A DNA stretch of 64,000 bases, from positions 186,001-250,000 of the forward strand of contig RQOL01000863.1 of the NCBI GenBank assembly GCA_013076295.1, written 5' to 3'. This document shows positions 37,553 through 52,000 of the stretch, one piece after another (within the stretch, counting starts at the first letter, position 1; every line of letters begins with the position of its first letter). Under the pieces are notes generated by a model. The model was not told the origin of the DNA. It did not search any database and worked only from the letters and a program-made list of their open reading frames with translations. Position numbers and translations under genes: made by a program. The stretch comes from Sanderia malayensis (taxonomy: Eukaryota > Cnidaria > Scyphozoa > Semaeostomeae > Pelagiidae).

Positions 37553-40012
37553 TTTAAATTGTGGGAATGAATGTTAATATCACTGAAAACCAGTGAATAA
37601 GAGTGTGTTTTAAACAGTGTGTGCTGTAGTTATGGGGATTCATGCGTAAATTGTGGGAAGGAACGTTAATATCGGATTCATTTTCAAATTGTGGGAATGA
37701 ATCTTAATATCACGGAGAACAAATAAATATAGGTGTATTTTAATACCTTTTAGCTGCAGTTACATGGATTCATGCGCAAATTGTGGGAATGGGTGTCAAT
37801 ATCATCAGTAAAAAGAGGTAACTAAAGATGCCTTCCAATTAGTTTTATCTGTGTTTACGTGGACTCATTTGAAAATCGTGGGAATTAATTTTAATATCGG
37901 ATTCATTGTAAATTGTTGGAATAGATGTAATTGTCACTAAAATTATGTAATCGAAGTTGTACTTTATTATGTTTTAACTGAATTTACGTGGATTCATGTG
38001 TAAATTGTGGGAATGAACGCTATTATCGGATTCATGTGTGAACTTGTTGGAGTGAACGTTAATATCGGATTCATGTTTAACTTGTGGGAATGAATGTTAA
38101 TATCACTGAAAACCAGTAAGTAAAAGTGTATGTTAAAGAGTGTGAGCTGTAGTTATGGGGATTTATGCGTAAATTGTGGGAAAGAACGTTACTATCTGAT
38201 TCATGTGGAAATTGTGGGAATGAAAGTTAGTATGGGATTCATGTGTAAATTGTTGGAATGAACGTTAATATCGGATTTATGTTTAATTTTGGGGAATTAA
38301 TGTTAATATCACTGAAAACCAGTGAATAAGAGTGTGTTTTAAACAGTGTGTGCTGTAGTTATGGGGATTCATGCGTAAAGTGTGGGAAGGAACGTTAATA
38401 TCGGATTCATTTTCAAATTGTGGGAATGAATCTTAATATCACGGAGAACAAATAAATATAGGTGTATTTTAATACCTTTTAGCTGCAGTTACATGGATTC
38501 ATGCGCAAATTGTGGGAATGGGTGTCAATATCATCAGTAAAAAGAGGTAACTAAAGATGCCTTCCAATTAGTTTTATCTGTGTTTACGTTGACTCATTTG
38601 AAAATCGTGGGAATTAATTTTAATATCGGATTCATTGTAAATTGTGGGAATAAATGTAATTATCACTAAAACATGCAAATAAAGGTCTACTTTATTATGT
38701 TTTAGCTGAAATTACGTGGATTCATGTGTAAATTGTGAGAATGAGTAACAATATCATCAGTGAAAAGAGGTAACCAAAAATGCCTTCCAATGAGTTTTAG
38801 CTTTGCTTTCGTGGATTCATTTGAAAATTGTCGGAATTAATTATAATATCGGATTCATTGTAAATTGTGGGAATAAATGTTAATAAAACTAAAACGTTTT
38901 ACTGAAGGTGTACTTTATTTTTGTTTAGCTCAAAATACATGCATTTATGTGTAAATTGTGGGAATAAACATTAATATCGGATTCATGTTTAAACTGTGGG
39001 AATAAATGGTAAAATCACCGAAGGCAAGTAAATAAGGGTGTTTTTTAAGGAGTGTGAACTGCAGTTATGGGGATTTATGCATAAATTGCGGGAAGGAACG
39101 TTATTCTCGGATTCATGTGTAAATTGTGGGAATTAACGTTAATATCGGATTCATGTTTAAATTGTGGGAATGAACGTTAATATCGGATTCATGTTTAAAT
39201 TGTGGGAATGAATGTTAATATCACTGAAAACCAGTGAATAAGAGTGTGTTTTAAACAGTGTGTGCTGTAGTTATGGGGATTCATGCGTAAATTGTGGGAA
39301 GGAACGTTAATATCGGATTCATTTTCAAATTGTGGGAATGAATCTTAATATCACGGAGAACAAATAAATATAGGTGTATTTTAATACCTTTTAGCTGCAG
39401 TTACATGGATTCATGCGCAAATTGTGGGAATGGGTGTCAATATCATCAGTAAAAAGAGGTAACTAAAGATGCCTTCCAATTAGTTTTATCTGTGTTTACG
39501 TGGACTCATTTGAAAATCGTGGGAATTAATTTTAATATCGGATTCATTGTAAATTGTTGGAATAGATGTAATTGTCACTAAAATTATGTAATCGAAGTTG
39601 TACTTTATTATGTTTTAACTGAATTTACGTGGATTCATGTGTAAATTGTGGGAATGAACGCTATTATCGGATTCATGTGTGAACTTGTTGGAGTGAACGT
39701 TAATATCGGATTCATGTTTAACTTGTGGGAATGAATGTTAATATCACTGAAAACCAGTAAGTAAAAGTGTATGTTAAAGAGTGTGAGCTGTAGTTATGGG
39801 GATTTATGCGTAAATTGTGGGAAAGAACGTTACTATCTGATTCATGTGGAAATTGTGGGAATGAAAGTTAGTATGGGATTCATGTGTAAATTGTTGGAAT
39901 GAACGTTAATATCGGATTTATGTTTAATTTTGGGGAATTAATGTTAATATCACTGAAAACCAGTGAATAAGAGTGTGTTTTAAACAGTGTGTGCTGTAGT
40001 TATGGGGATTTA
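37553..40012 (+). repeat. 1,641-bp tandem repeat, one and a half copies
   Basis: CCAGTGAATAAGAGTG at 37590 recurs at 39231, and GTAAGTAAAAGTGTATG at 38116 recurs at 39757, both offset by 1,641 bp. The second copy stops matching near 40012, where it passes into the large repeat unit. Confidence 0.8.
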
Positions 40013-43000
40013 TGCCTAAATTGTGGGAAGGAACGTTCATATCGGATTCATGTGTAAATTGTGGGAATAATTTTTAATATCACTAAATACAAGTAAATAA
40101 GGGTGTTTTTAATACCTTTTATCTGCAGTTACATGGATTCGTGCGTAAATTGTGGGAATGGGTGTCAAAATCAGTGAAAAGACGTAACCAAAGATGCATT
40201 CCATATAGTTTTCGCTGTGGTTACGTGGATTCATTTGAAAATCGAGGGAATTAATTTTAATATCGGATTCATTGTAAAATGTGGGAATAGATGTAATTAT
40301 CACTAAAAACATATAAATAAAGGTCTACTTTATTATGTTTTAGCTGAAATTACGTGGATTTATGTGTAAATTGTGAGGATGAGTAACAATATCATCAGTG
40401 AAAAGAGGTAACCAAAAATGCCTTCCAATAAGTTTTAGCTTTGCTTTCGTGGATTCATTTGAAAATTGTCGGAATTAATTATAATATCGGATTCATTGTA
40501 AATTGTGGGAATAAATGTTAATAAAACTAAAACATTTTACTAAAGGTGTACTTTATTTTTGTTTAGCTCAAAATACATGCATTTATGTGTAAATTGCGGG
40601 AATAAACATTAATATCGGATTCATGTTTAAACTGTGGGAATAAATGGTAAAATCACCGAAGGCAAGTAAATAAGGGTGTTTTTTAAGGAGTGTGAACTGT
40701 AGTTATGGGGATTTATGCATAAATTGTGGGAAGGAACGTTCATATCGGATTCATGTGTAAATGTGGGAATGAACGTTAATATCGGATTCATATTTAAATT
40801 GTGGGAATAAATGTTAATATCACTGAAAACAAATAAATAACGGTGTATTTTAAAGAGCGTTAGCAGTAGTTATGGGGACTCATGTGTAAATTGTGGGAAG
40901 GAACGTTAATATCGGATTCATGTGTAAATTGTGGGAATAATTTTTAATATCACTGAATACAAGTAAATAAGGGTGTTTTTAATACCTTTTATCTGCAGTT
41001 ACATGGATTCGTGCGTAAATTGTGGGAATGGGTGTCAAAATCAGTGAAAAGACGTAACCAAAGATGCATTCCATATAATTTTAGCTGTGGTTACGTGGAT
41101 TCATTTGAAAATCGAGGGAATTAATTTTAATATCGGATTCATTGTAAATTGTGGGAATAGATGTAATTATCACTAAAAACATGTAAATAAAGGTCTACTT
41201 TATTATGTTTTAGCTGAAATTACGTGCATTCATGTGTAAATTGTGAGGATGAGTAACAATATCATCAGTGAAAAGAGGTAACCAAAAATGCCTTCCAATT
41301 AGTTTTAGCTTTGCTTACGTGGATTCATTTGAAAATTGTCGGAATTAATTATAATATTGGATTCATTCTAAATTGTGGGAACAAATGTTAATAAAACTAA
41401 AACATTTTACTAAAGGTGTACTTTATTTTTGTTTAGCTAAAAATACATGGATTTATGTGTAAATTGTGGGAATAAACATTAATATCGGATTCATGTTTAA
41501 ACTGTGGGAATAAATGGTAAAATCACCGAAGGCAAGTAAATAAGGGTGTTTTTTAAGGAGTGTGAACTGTAGTTATGGGGATTTATGCATAAATTGTGGG
41601 AGGGAACGTTCATATCGGATTCATGTGTAAATTGTGGGAATGAACGTTAATAACGGATTCATATTTAAATTGTGGGAATAAATGTTAATATCACTGAAAA
41701 CCAGTGAATGAGAGTGTGTTTTAAACAGTGTGTGCTGTACTTATGGGGATTCATGCATAAATTGTGGGAAGGAACGTTAATATCGGATTCAATTTTAAAT
41801 TGTGGGAATGAATCTTAATATCACGGAGAACAAATAAATAAAGGTGTATTTTAATACCTTTTAGCTGCAGTTACATGGATTCATGTGGAAATTCTGGGAA
41901 TGAACGCTAATGTCGGATTCATGTTTAAATTGTGGGAATGAAAGCTAATATCACTGAAAACAAGTAAAGAAGGGTGTATTTTAATACGTTTTAGCTGTAT
42001 TTACATGGATTCATGCGCAAATTGTGGGAATGGGTGTCAATACCATCAGTAAAAAGAGGTAACCAAAGATGCCTTCCAATTAGTTTTAGCTGTGTTTACG
42101 TGGATTCATTTGAAAATCGTGGGAATTAATTTTAATATCGGATTCATTGTAAATTGTGGGAATAGATGTAATTATCACAAAACATGTAGAGAAAGGTCTA
42201 CTTTATTATGTTTTAGCTGAAATTATGTGGATTCATGTGTAAATTGTGAGGATGAGTAACAATATCATCAGTGAAAAAGGGTAACCAAAAATGCCTTCCA
42301 ATTAGTTTTAGCTTTGCTTGCGTGGATTCATTCGAAAATTGTCGGAATTAATTATAATATCGGATTCATTGTAAATTGTGGGAATAACTGTTAATAAAAC
42401 TAAAACATTCTACTAAAGGTGTACATTATTTTTGTTTAGCTAAAATACATGGATTTATGTGTAAAATGTGGGAATAAACATTAATATCGGATTCATGTTT
42501 AAACTGTGGGAATAAATGTTAAAATCACTGAAAGCAAGTAAATAAGGGTGCATTTTAAGTCTTTTTAGCTGTATTTGCGTGGATCCATTTGTAAATTGAG
42601 GGAATAAACGTTAATATTGGATTCATGTTTAAATTTTGGGAATGAAAGTTATTATCACTGAAAACAAGTAAATAGGGGTGTATTTTAATACCTTTTAGCT
42701 GCAGTTACATGGATTCATTTGTAAATTGTGGAAATGAGTGTCAATATCAATGAAAAGACGTAACCAAAGATGCATTCCATATAGTTTTAGCTGTGGTTAC
42801 GTGGATTCATTTGAAAATGGTGGGAATTAATTTTAATATCGGATTCATTTTAAATTGTGGGAATAGATGTAATTACCACTAAAAACATGTAAATAATGAA
42901 GTACTTTATTATGTTTTAGCTGAAATTACGTGGATTAATGTGTAAATTGTGGGAAAGAAGGTTATAATGGGATTCATGTGTAAAATATGGGAATGAACGT

Positions 43001-46000
43001 TAACATCGGATTAATGTTTAAATTGTGGGAATGAATGTTAATATCACTGAAAACATATAAACAACGGTGTACTCTAAAGATTGTGAGGAGTAGTTATGGG
43101 GACTCATGCGTAAATTGTGGGTCGGAACGTTAATATCGGATTCATGTGTAAATTGTGGGAATAAATGTTAATATCACTGAAGACAGGTAAATAAGGGTGT
43201 TTTTTAAGGAGTGTGAACTGTAGTTATGGGCATTTATGCATAAATTGTGGAAGGAACGTTCATATCGGATTCATGTGTAAATTGTGGGAAGGAACATTAA
43301 TATGGGATTCATGTGTAAATTGTCGGAATGAGTAACAATATCATCAGTGAGATGAGGTAACCAAAGATGCCTTCAAATTAGTTTTAGCTGTGGTTGCGTG
43401 GATTCATTTGAAAATTGTGGGAATTTATTTTAATATCGGATTCATGTTTAAACTGTGGGAATAAATGGTAAAATCACCGAAGGCAAGTAAATAAGGGTGT
43501 TTTTTAAGGAGTGTGAACTGTAGTTATGGGGATTTATGCATAAATTGTGGCAAGGAACGTTCATATCGGATTCATGTGTAAATTGTGGGAATGAACGTTA
43601 ATATCGGATTCATATTTAAATTGTGGGAATGAATGTTAATTTCACTGAAAACAAATAAATAACGGTGTATTTTAAAGAGTGTGAGCAGTAGTTATGGGGA
43701 CTCATGTGAAAATTGTGGGAAGGAACGTTAATATCGGATTCATGTGTAAATAGTGGGAATAATTTTTAATATCACTGAAAACAATTAAATAAGGGTGTTT
43801 TTAATACCTTTTATCTGCAGTTACAATCACTCATGCGTAAATTGTGGGAATGGGTGTCAAAATCAGTGAAAAGACGTAACCAAAGATGCATTCCATATAG
43901 TTTTAGCTGTGATTACGTGGATTCATTTGAAAATCGTGGGAATTAATTTTAATATCGGATTCATTGTAAATTTTGGGAATAGATGTAATCATCACTAAAA
44001 ACATGTAAATAAAGGTCTACTTTATTATGTTTTAGCTGAAATTACGTGGATTCATGTGTAAATTGTGAGGATGAGTAACAATATCATCAGTGAAAAGGGG
44101 TAACCAAAAATGCCTTCCAATTAGTTTTAGCTTTGCTTACGTGGATTCATTTGAAAATTGTCGGAATTAATTATAATATCGGATTCATTGTAAATTGTGG
44201 GAATAAATGTTAATAAAACTAAAACATTTTACTAAAAGTGTACTTTATTTTTGTTTAGCTCAAAATACATGCATTTATGTGTAAATTGTGGGAATAAACA
44301 TTAATATCGGATTCATGTTTAAACTGTGGGAATAAATGGTAAAATCACCGAAGGCAAGTAAATAAGGGTGTTTTTTAAGGAGTGTGAACTGCAGTTATGG
44401 GGATTTATGCATAAATTGCGGGAAGGAACGTTATTCTCGGATTCATGTGTAAATTGTGGGAATTAACGTTAATATCGGATTCATGTTTAAATTGTGGGAA
44501 TGAACGTTAATATCGGATTCATGTTTAAATTGTGGGAATGAATGTTAATATCACTGAAAACAAGTAAAAAAGGGTGTATTTTAATACCTTTTAGCTGCAG
44601 TTACATGGACTCATGTGTAAGTTGTGGGAATGAGTAACAATATCATCAGCGAAAAGAGGTAACCAATGATGCCTTCCAATTAGTTTTAGCTGTGCTTACG
44701 TGGATTCATTTGAAAATTGTGGGAATTAATTTTAATATCGGATTCATTGTAAATTGTTGGAATAGATGTAATTGTCACTAAAATTATGTAATCGAAGTTG
44801 TATTTTATTATGTTTTAACTGAATTTACGTGGATTCATGTGTAAATTGTGGGAATGAACGCTATTATCGGATTCATGTGTGAACTTGTTGGAGTGAACGT
44901 TAATATCGGATTCATGTTTAACTTGTGGGAATGAATGTTAATATCACTGAAAACCAGTAAGTAAAAGTGTATGTTAAAGAGTGTGAGCTGTAGTTATGGG
45001 GATTTATGCGTAAATTGTGGGAAAGAACGTTACTATCTGATTCATGTGGAAATTGTGGGAATGAAAGTTAGTATGGGATTCATGTGTAAATTGTTGGAAT
45101 GAACGTTAATATCGGATTTATGTTTAATTTTGGGGAATTAATGTTAATATCACTGAAAACCAGTGAATAAGAGTGTGTTTTAAACAGTGTGTGCTGTAGT
45201 TGTGGGGATTCATGCGTAAATTGTGGGAAGGAACGTTAATATCGGATTCATTTTCAAATTGTGGGAATGAATCTTAATATCACGGAGAACAAATAAATAA
45301 AGGTGTATTTTAATACCTTTTTGCTGCAGTTACATGGATTCATGCGCAAATTGTGGGAATGGGTGTCAATATCATCAGTAAAAAGAGGTAACTAAAGATG
45401 CCTTCCAATTAGTTTTATCTGTGTTTACGTGGACTCATTTGAAAATCGTGGGAATTAATTTTAATATCGGATTCATTGTAAATTGTGGGAATAGATGTAA
45501 TTATCACTAAAACATGCAAATAAAGGTCTACTTTATTATGTTTTAGCTGAAATTACGTGGATTCATGTGTAAATTGTGAGAATGAGTAACAATATCATCA
45601 GTGAAAGAGGTAACCAAAAATGCCTTCCAATAAGTTTTAGCTTTGCTTTCGTGGATTCATTTGAAAATTGTCGGAATTAATTATAATGTCGGATTCATTG
45701 TAAATTGTGGGAATAAATGTTAATAAAACTAAAAAATTTTACTAAAGGTGTACTTTATTTTTGTTTAGCTCAAAATACATGCATTTATGTGTAAATTGTG
45801 GGAATAAACATTAATATCGGATTCATCTTTAAACTGTGGGAATAAATGGTAAAATCACCGAAGGCAAGTAAATAAGGGTGTTTTTTAAGGAGTGTGAACT
45901 GTAGTTATGGGGATTTATGTATAAATTGTGGGAAGGAACGTTCATATCGGATTCATGTGTAAATGTGGGAATGAACGTTAATATCGGATTCATATTTAAA

Positions 46001-49000
46001 TTGTGGGAATAAATGTTAATATCACTGAAAACAAATAAATAACGGTGTATTTTAAAGAGCGTTAGCAGTAGTTATGGGGACTCATGTGTAAATTGTGGGA
46101 AGGAACGTTAATATCGGATTCATGTGTAAATTGTGGGAATAATTTTTAATATCACTGAATACAAGTAAATAAGGGTGTTTTTAATACCTTTTATCTGCAG
46201 TTACATGGATTCATGCGTAAATTGTGGGAATGGGTGTCAAAATCAGTGAAAAGACGTAACCAAAGATGCATTCCATATAATTCTAGCTGTGGTTACGTGG
46301 ATTCATTTGAAAATCGAGGGAATTAATTTTAATATCGGATTCATTGTAAATTGTGGGAATGGATGTAATTATCACTAAAAACATGTAAATAAAGGTCTAC
46401 TTTATTATGTTTTAGCTGAAATTACGTGCATTCATGTGTAAATTGTGAGGATGAGTAACAATATCATCAGTGAAAAGAGGTAACCAAAAATGCCTTCCAA
46501 TTAGTTTTAGCTTTGCTTACGTGGATTCATTTGAAAATTGTCGGAATTAATTATAATATTGGATTCATTCTAAATTGTGGGAACAAATGTTAATAAAACT
46601 AAAACATTTTACTAAAGGTGTACTTTAATTTTGTTTAGCTAAAAATACATGGATTTATGTGTAAATTGTGGGAATAAACATTAATATCTGATTCATGTTT
46701 AAACTGTGGGAATAAATGGTAAAATAACCGAAGGCAAGTAAATAAGGGTGTTTTTTAAGGAGTGTGAACTGTAGTTATGGGGATTTATGCATAAATTGTG
46801 GGAAGGAACGTTCATATCGGATTCATGTGTAAATTGTGGGAATGAACGTTAATATCGGATTCATATTTAAATTGTGGGAATAAATGTTAATATCACTGAA
46901 AACCAGTGAATGAGAGTGTGTTTTAAACAGTGTGTGCTGTACTTATGGGGATTCATGCATAAATTCTGGGAATGAACGCTAATGTCGGATTCATGTTTAA
47001 ATTGTGGGAATGAATGCTAATATCACTGAAAACAAGTAAAGAAGGGTGTATTTTAATACGTTGTAGCTGTATTTACATGGATTCATGCGCAAATTGTGGG
47101 AATGGGTGTCAATATCATCAGTAAAAAGAGGTAACCAAAGATGCCTTCCAATTAGTTTTAGCTGTGTTTACGTGGATTCATTTGAAAATCGTGGGAATTA
47201 ATTTTAATATCGGATTCATTGTAAATTGTGGGAATAGATGTAATTATCACAAAACATGTAAAGAAAGGTCTACTTTATTATGTTTTAGCTGAAATTATGT
47301 GGATTCATGTGTAAATTGTGAGGATGAGTAACAATATCATCAGTGAAAAAGGGTAACCAAAAATGCCTTCCAATTAGTTTTAGCTTTGCTTGCGTGGATT
47401 CATTCGAAAATTGTCGGAATTAATTATAATATCGGATTCATTGTAAATTGTGGGAATAACTGTTAATAAAACTAAAACATTCTACTAAAGGTGTACTTTA
47501 TTTTTGTTTAGCTAAAAATACATGGATTTATGTGTAAAATGTGGGAATAAACATTAATATCGGATTCATGTTTAAACTGTGGGAATAAATGTTAAAATCA
47601 CTGAAAGCAAGTAAATAAGGGTGCATTTTAAGTCTTTTTAGCTGTATTTGCGTGGATCCATTTGTAAATTGAGGGAATAAACGTTAATATTGGATTCATG
47701 TTTAAATTTTGGGAATGAATGTTTTTATCACTGAAAACAAGTAAATAGGGGTGTATTTTAATACCTTTTAGCTGCAGTTACATGGATTCATTTGTAAATT
47801 GTGGAAATGAGTGTCAATATCAATGAAAAGACGTAACCAAAGATGCATTCCATATAGTTTTAGCTGTGGTTACGTGGATTCATTTGAAAATGGTGGGAAT
47901 TAATTTTAATATCGGATTCATTTTAAATTGTGGGAATAGATGTAATTACCACTAAAAACATGTAAATAATGGAGTACTTTATTATGTTTTAGCTGAAATT
48001 ACGTGGATTAATGTGTAAATTGTGGGAAAGAAGGTTATAATGGGATTCATGTGTAAATTATGGGAATGAACGTTAACATCGGATTAATGTTTAAATTGTG
48101 GGAATGAATGTTAATATCACTGAAAACATATAAATAACGGTGTATTTTAAAGATTGTGAGGAGTAGTTATGGGGACTCATGCGTAAATTGTGGGTCGGAA
48201 CGTTAATATCGGATTCATGTGTAAATTGTGGGAATAAATGTTAATATCACTGAAGACAGGTAAATAAGGGTGTTTTTTAAGGAGTGTGAACTGTAGTTAT
48301 GGGCATTTATGCATAAATTGTGGAAGGAACGTTCATATCGGATTCATGTGTAAATTGTGGGAAGGAACATTAATATGGGATTCATGTGTAAATTGTCGGA
48401 ATGAGTAACAATATCATCAGTGAGATGAGGTAACCAAAGATGCCTTCAAATTAGTTTTAGCTGTGGTTGCGTGGATTCATTTGAAAATTGTGGGAATTTA
48501 TTTTAATATCGGATTCATGTTTAAACTGTGGGAATAAATGGTAAAATCACCGAAGGCAAGTAAATAAGGGTGTTTTTTAAGGAGTGTGAACTGTAGTTAT
48601 GGGGATTTATGCATAAATTGTGGCATGGAACGTTCATATCGGATTCATGTGTAAATTGTGGGAATGAACGTTAATATCGGATTCATATTTAAATTGTGGG
48701 AATGAATGTTAATATCACTGAAAACAAATAAATAACGGTGTATTTTAAAGAGTGTGAGCAGTAGTTATGGGGACTCATGTGAAAATTGTGGGAAGGAACA
48801 TTAATATCGGATTCATGTGTAAATAGTGGGAATAATTTTTAATATCACTGAAAACAATTAAATAAGGGTGTTTTTAATACCTTTTATCTGCAGTTACAAT
48901 CACTCATGCGTAAATTGTGGGAATGGGTGTCAAAATCAGTGAAAAGACGTAACCAAAGATGCATTCCATATGGTTTTAGCTGTGATTACGTGGATTCATT

Positions 49001-52000
49001 TGAAAATCGTGGGAATTAATTTTAATATCGGATTCATTGTAAATTTTGGGAATAGATGTAATCATCACTAAAAACATGTAAATAAAAGTCTACTTTATTA
49101 TGTTTTAGCTGAAATTACGTGGATTCATGTGTAAATTGTGAGGATGAGTAACAATATCATCAGTGAAAAGGGGTAACCAAAAATGCCTTCCAATTAGTTT
49201 TAGCTTTGCTTACGTGGATTCATTTGAAAATTGTCGGAATTAATTATAATATCGGATTCATTGTAAATTGTGGGAATAAATGTTAATAAAACTAAAACAC
49301 TTTACTAAAGGTGTACTTTATTTTTGTTTAGCTCAAAATACATGCATTTATGTGTAAATTGTGGGAATAAACATTAATATCGGATTCATGTTTAAACTGT
49401 GGGAATAAATGGTAAAATCACCGAAGGCAAGTAAATAAGGGTGTTTTTTAAGGAATGTGAACTGCAGTTATGGGGATTTATGCATAAATTGCGGGAAGGA
49501 ACGTTATTCTCGGATTCATGTGTAAATTGTGGGAATTAACGTTAATATCGGATTCATGTTTAAATTGTGGGAATGAACGTTAATATCGGATTCATGTTTA
49601 AATTGTGGGAATGAATGTTAATATCACTGAAAACAAGTAAAAAAGGGTGTATTTTAATACATTTTAGCTGCAGTTACATGGACTCATGTGTAAATTGTGG
49701 GAATGAGTAACAATATCATCAGCGAAAAGAGGTAACCAATGATGCCTTCCAATTAGTTTTAGCTGTGCTTACGTGGATTCATTTGAAAATTGTGGGAATT
49801 AATTTTAATATCGGATTCATTGTAAATTGTTGGAATAGATGTAATTGTCACTAAAATTATGTAATCGAAGTTGTACTTTATTATGTTTTAACTGAATTTA
49901 CGTGGATTCATGTGTAAATTGTGGGAATGAACGCTATTATCGGATTCATGTGTGAACTTGTTGGAGTGAACGTTAATATCGGATTCATGTTTAACTTGTG
50001 GGAATGAATGTTAATATCACTGAAAACCAGTAAGTAAAAGTGTATGTTAAAGAGTGTGAGCTGTAGTTATGGGGATTTATGCGTAAATTGTGGGAAAGAA
50101 CGTTACTATCTGATTCATGTGGAAATTGTGGGAATGAAAGTTAGTATGGGATTCATGTGTAAATTGTTGGAATGAACGTTAATATCGGATTTATGTTTAA
50201 TTTTGGGGAATTAATGTTAATATCACTGAAAACCAGTGAATAAGAGTGTGTTTTAAACAGTGTGTGCTGTAGTTGTGGGGATTCATGCGTAAATTGTGGG
50301 AAGGAACGTTAATATCGGATTCATTTTCAAATTGTGGGAATGAATCTTAATATCACCGAGAACAAATAAATAAAGGTGTATTTTAATACCTTTTAGCTGC
50401 AGTTACATGGATTCATGCGCAAATTGTGGGAATGGGTGTCAATATCATCAGTAAAAAGAGGTAACTAAAGATGCCTTCCAATTAGTTTTATCTGTGTTTA
50501 CGTGGACTCATTTGAAAATCGTGGGAATTAATTTTAATATCGGATTCATTGTAAATTGTGGGAATAGATGTAATTATCACTAAAACATGCAAATAAAGGT
50601 CTACTTTATTATGTTTTAGCTGAAATTACGTGGATTCATGTGTAAATTGTGAGAATGAGTAACAATATCATCAGTGAAAAGAGGTAACCAAAAATGCCTT
50701 CCAATAAGTTTTAGCTTTGCTTTCGTGGATTCATTTGAAAATTGTCGGAATTAATTATAATATCGGATTCATTGTAAATTGTGGGAATAAATGTTAATAA
50801 AACTAAAACATTTTACTAAAGGTGTACTTTATTTTTGTTTAGCTCAAAATACATGCATTTATGTGTAAATTGTGGGAATAAACATTAATATCGGATTCAT
50901 GTTTAAACTGTGGGAATAAATGGTAAAATCACCGAAGGCTAGTAAATAAGGGTGTTTTTTAAGGAGTGTGAACTGTAGTTATGGGGATTTATGTATAAAT
51001 TGTGGGAAGGAACGTTCATATCGGATTCATGTGTAAATGTGGGAATGAACGTTAATATCGGATTCATATTTAAATTGTGGGAATAAATGTTAATATCACT
51101 GAAAACAAATAAATAACGGTGTATTTTAAAGAGCGTTAGCAGTAGTTATGGGGACTCATGTGTAAATTGTGGGAAGGAACGTTAATATCGGATTCATGTG
51201 TCAATTGTGGGAATAATTTTTAATATCACTGAATACAAGTAAATAAGGGTGTTTTTAATACCTTTTATCTGCAGTTACATGGATTCATGCGTAAATTGTG
51301 GGAATGGGTGTCAAAATCAGTGAAAAGACGTAACCAAAGATGCATTCCATATAATTTTAGCTGTGGTTACGTGGATTCATTTGAAAATCGAGGGAATTAA
51401 TTTTAATATCGGATTCATTGTAAATTGTGGGAATAGATGTAATTATCACTAAAAACATGTAAATAAAGGTCTACTTTATTATGTTTTAGCTGAAATTACG
51501 TGCATTCATGTGTAAATTATGAGGATGAGTAACAATATCATCAGTGAAAAGAGGTAACCAAAAATGCCTTCCAATTAGTTTTAGCTTTGCTTACGTGGAT
51601 TCATTTGAAAATTGTCGGAATTAATTATAATATTGGATTCATTCTAAATTGTGGGAACAAATGTTAATAAAACTAAAACATTTTACTAAAGGTGTACTTT
51701 ATTTTTGTTTAGCTAAAAATACATGGATTTATGTGTAAATTGTGGGAATAAACATCAATATCGGATTCATGTTTAAACTGTGGGAATAAATGGTAAAATC
51801 ACCGAAGGCAAGTAAATAAGGGTGTTTTTTAAGGAGTGTGAACTGTAGTTATGGGGATTTATGCATAAATTGTGGGAAGGAACGTTCATATCGGATTCAT
51901 GTGTAAATTGTGGGAATGAACGTTAATATCGGATTCATATTTAAATTGTGGGAATAAATGTTAATATCACTGAAAACCAGTGAATGAGAGTGTGTTTTAA

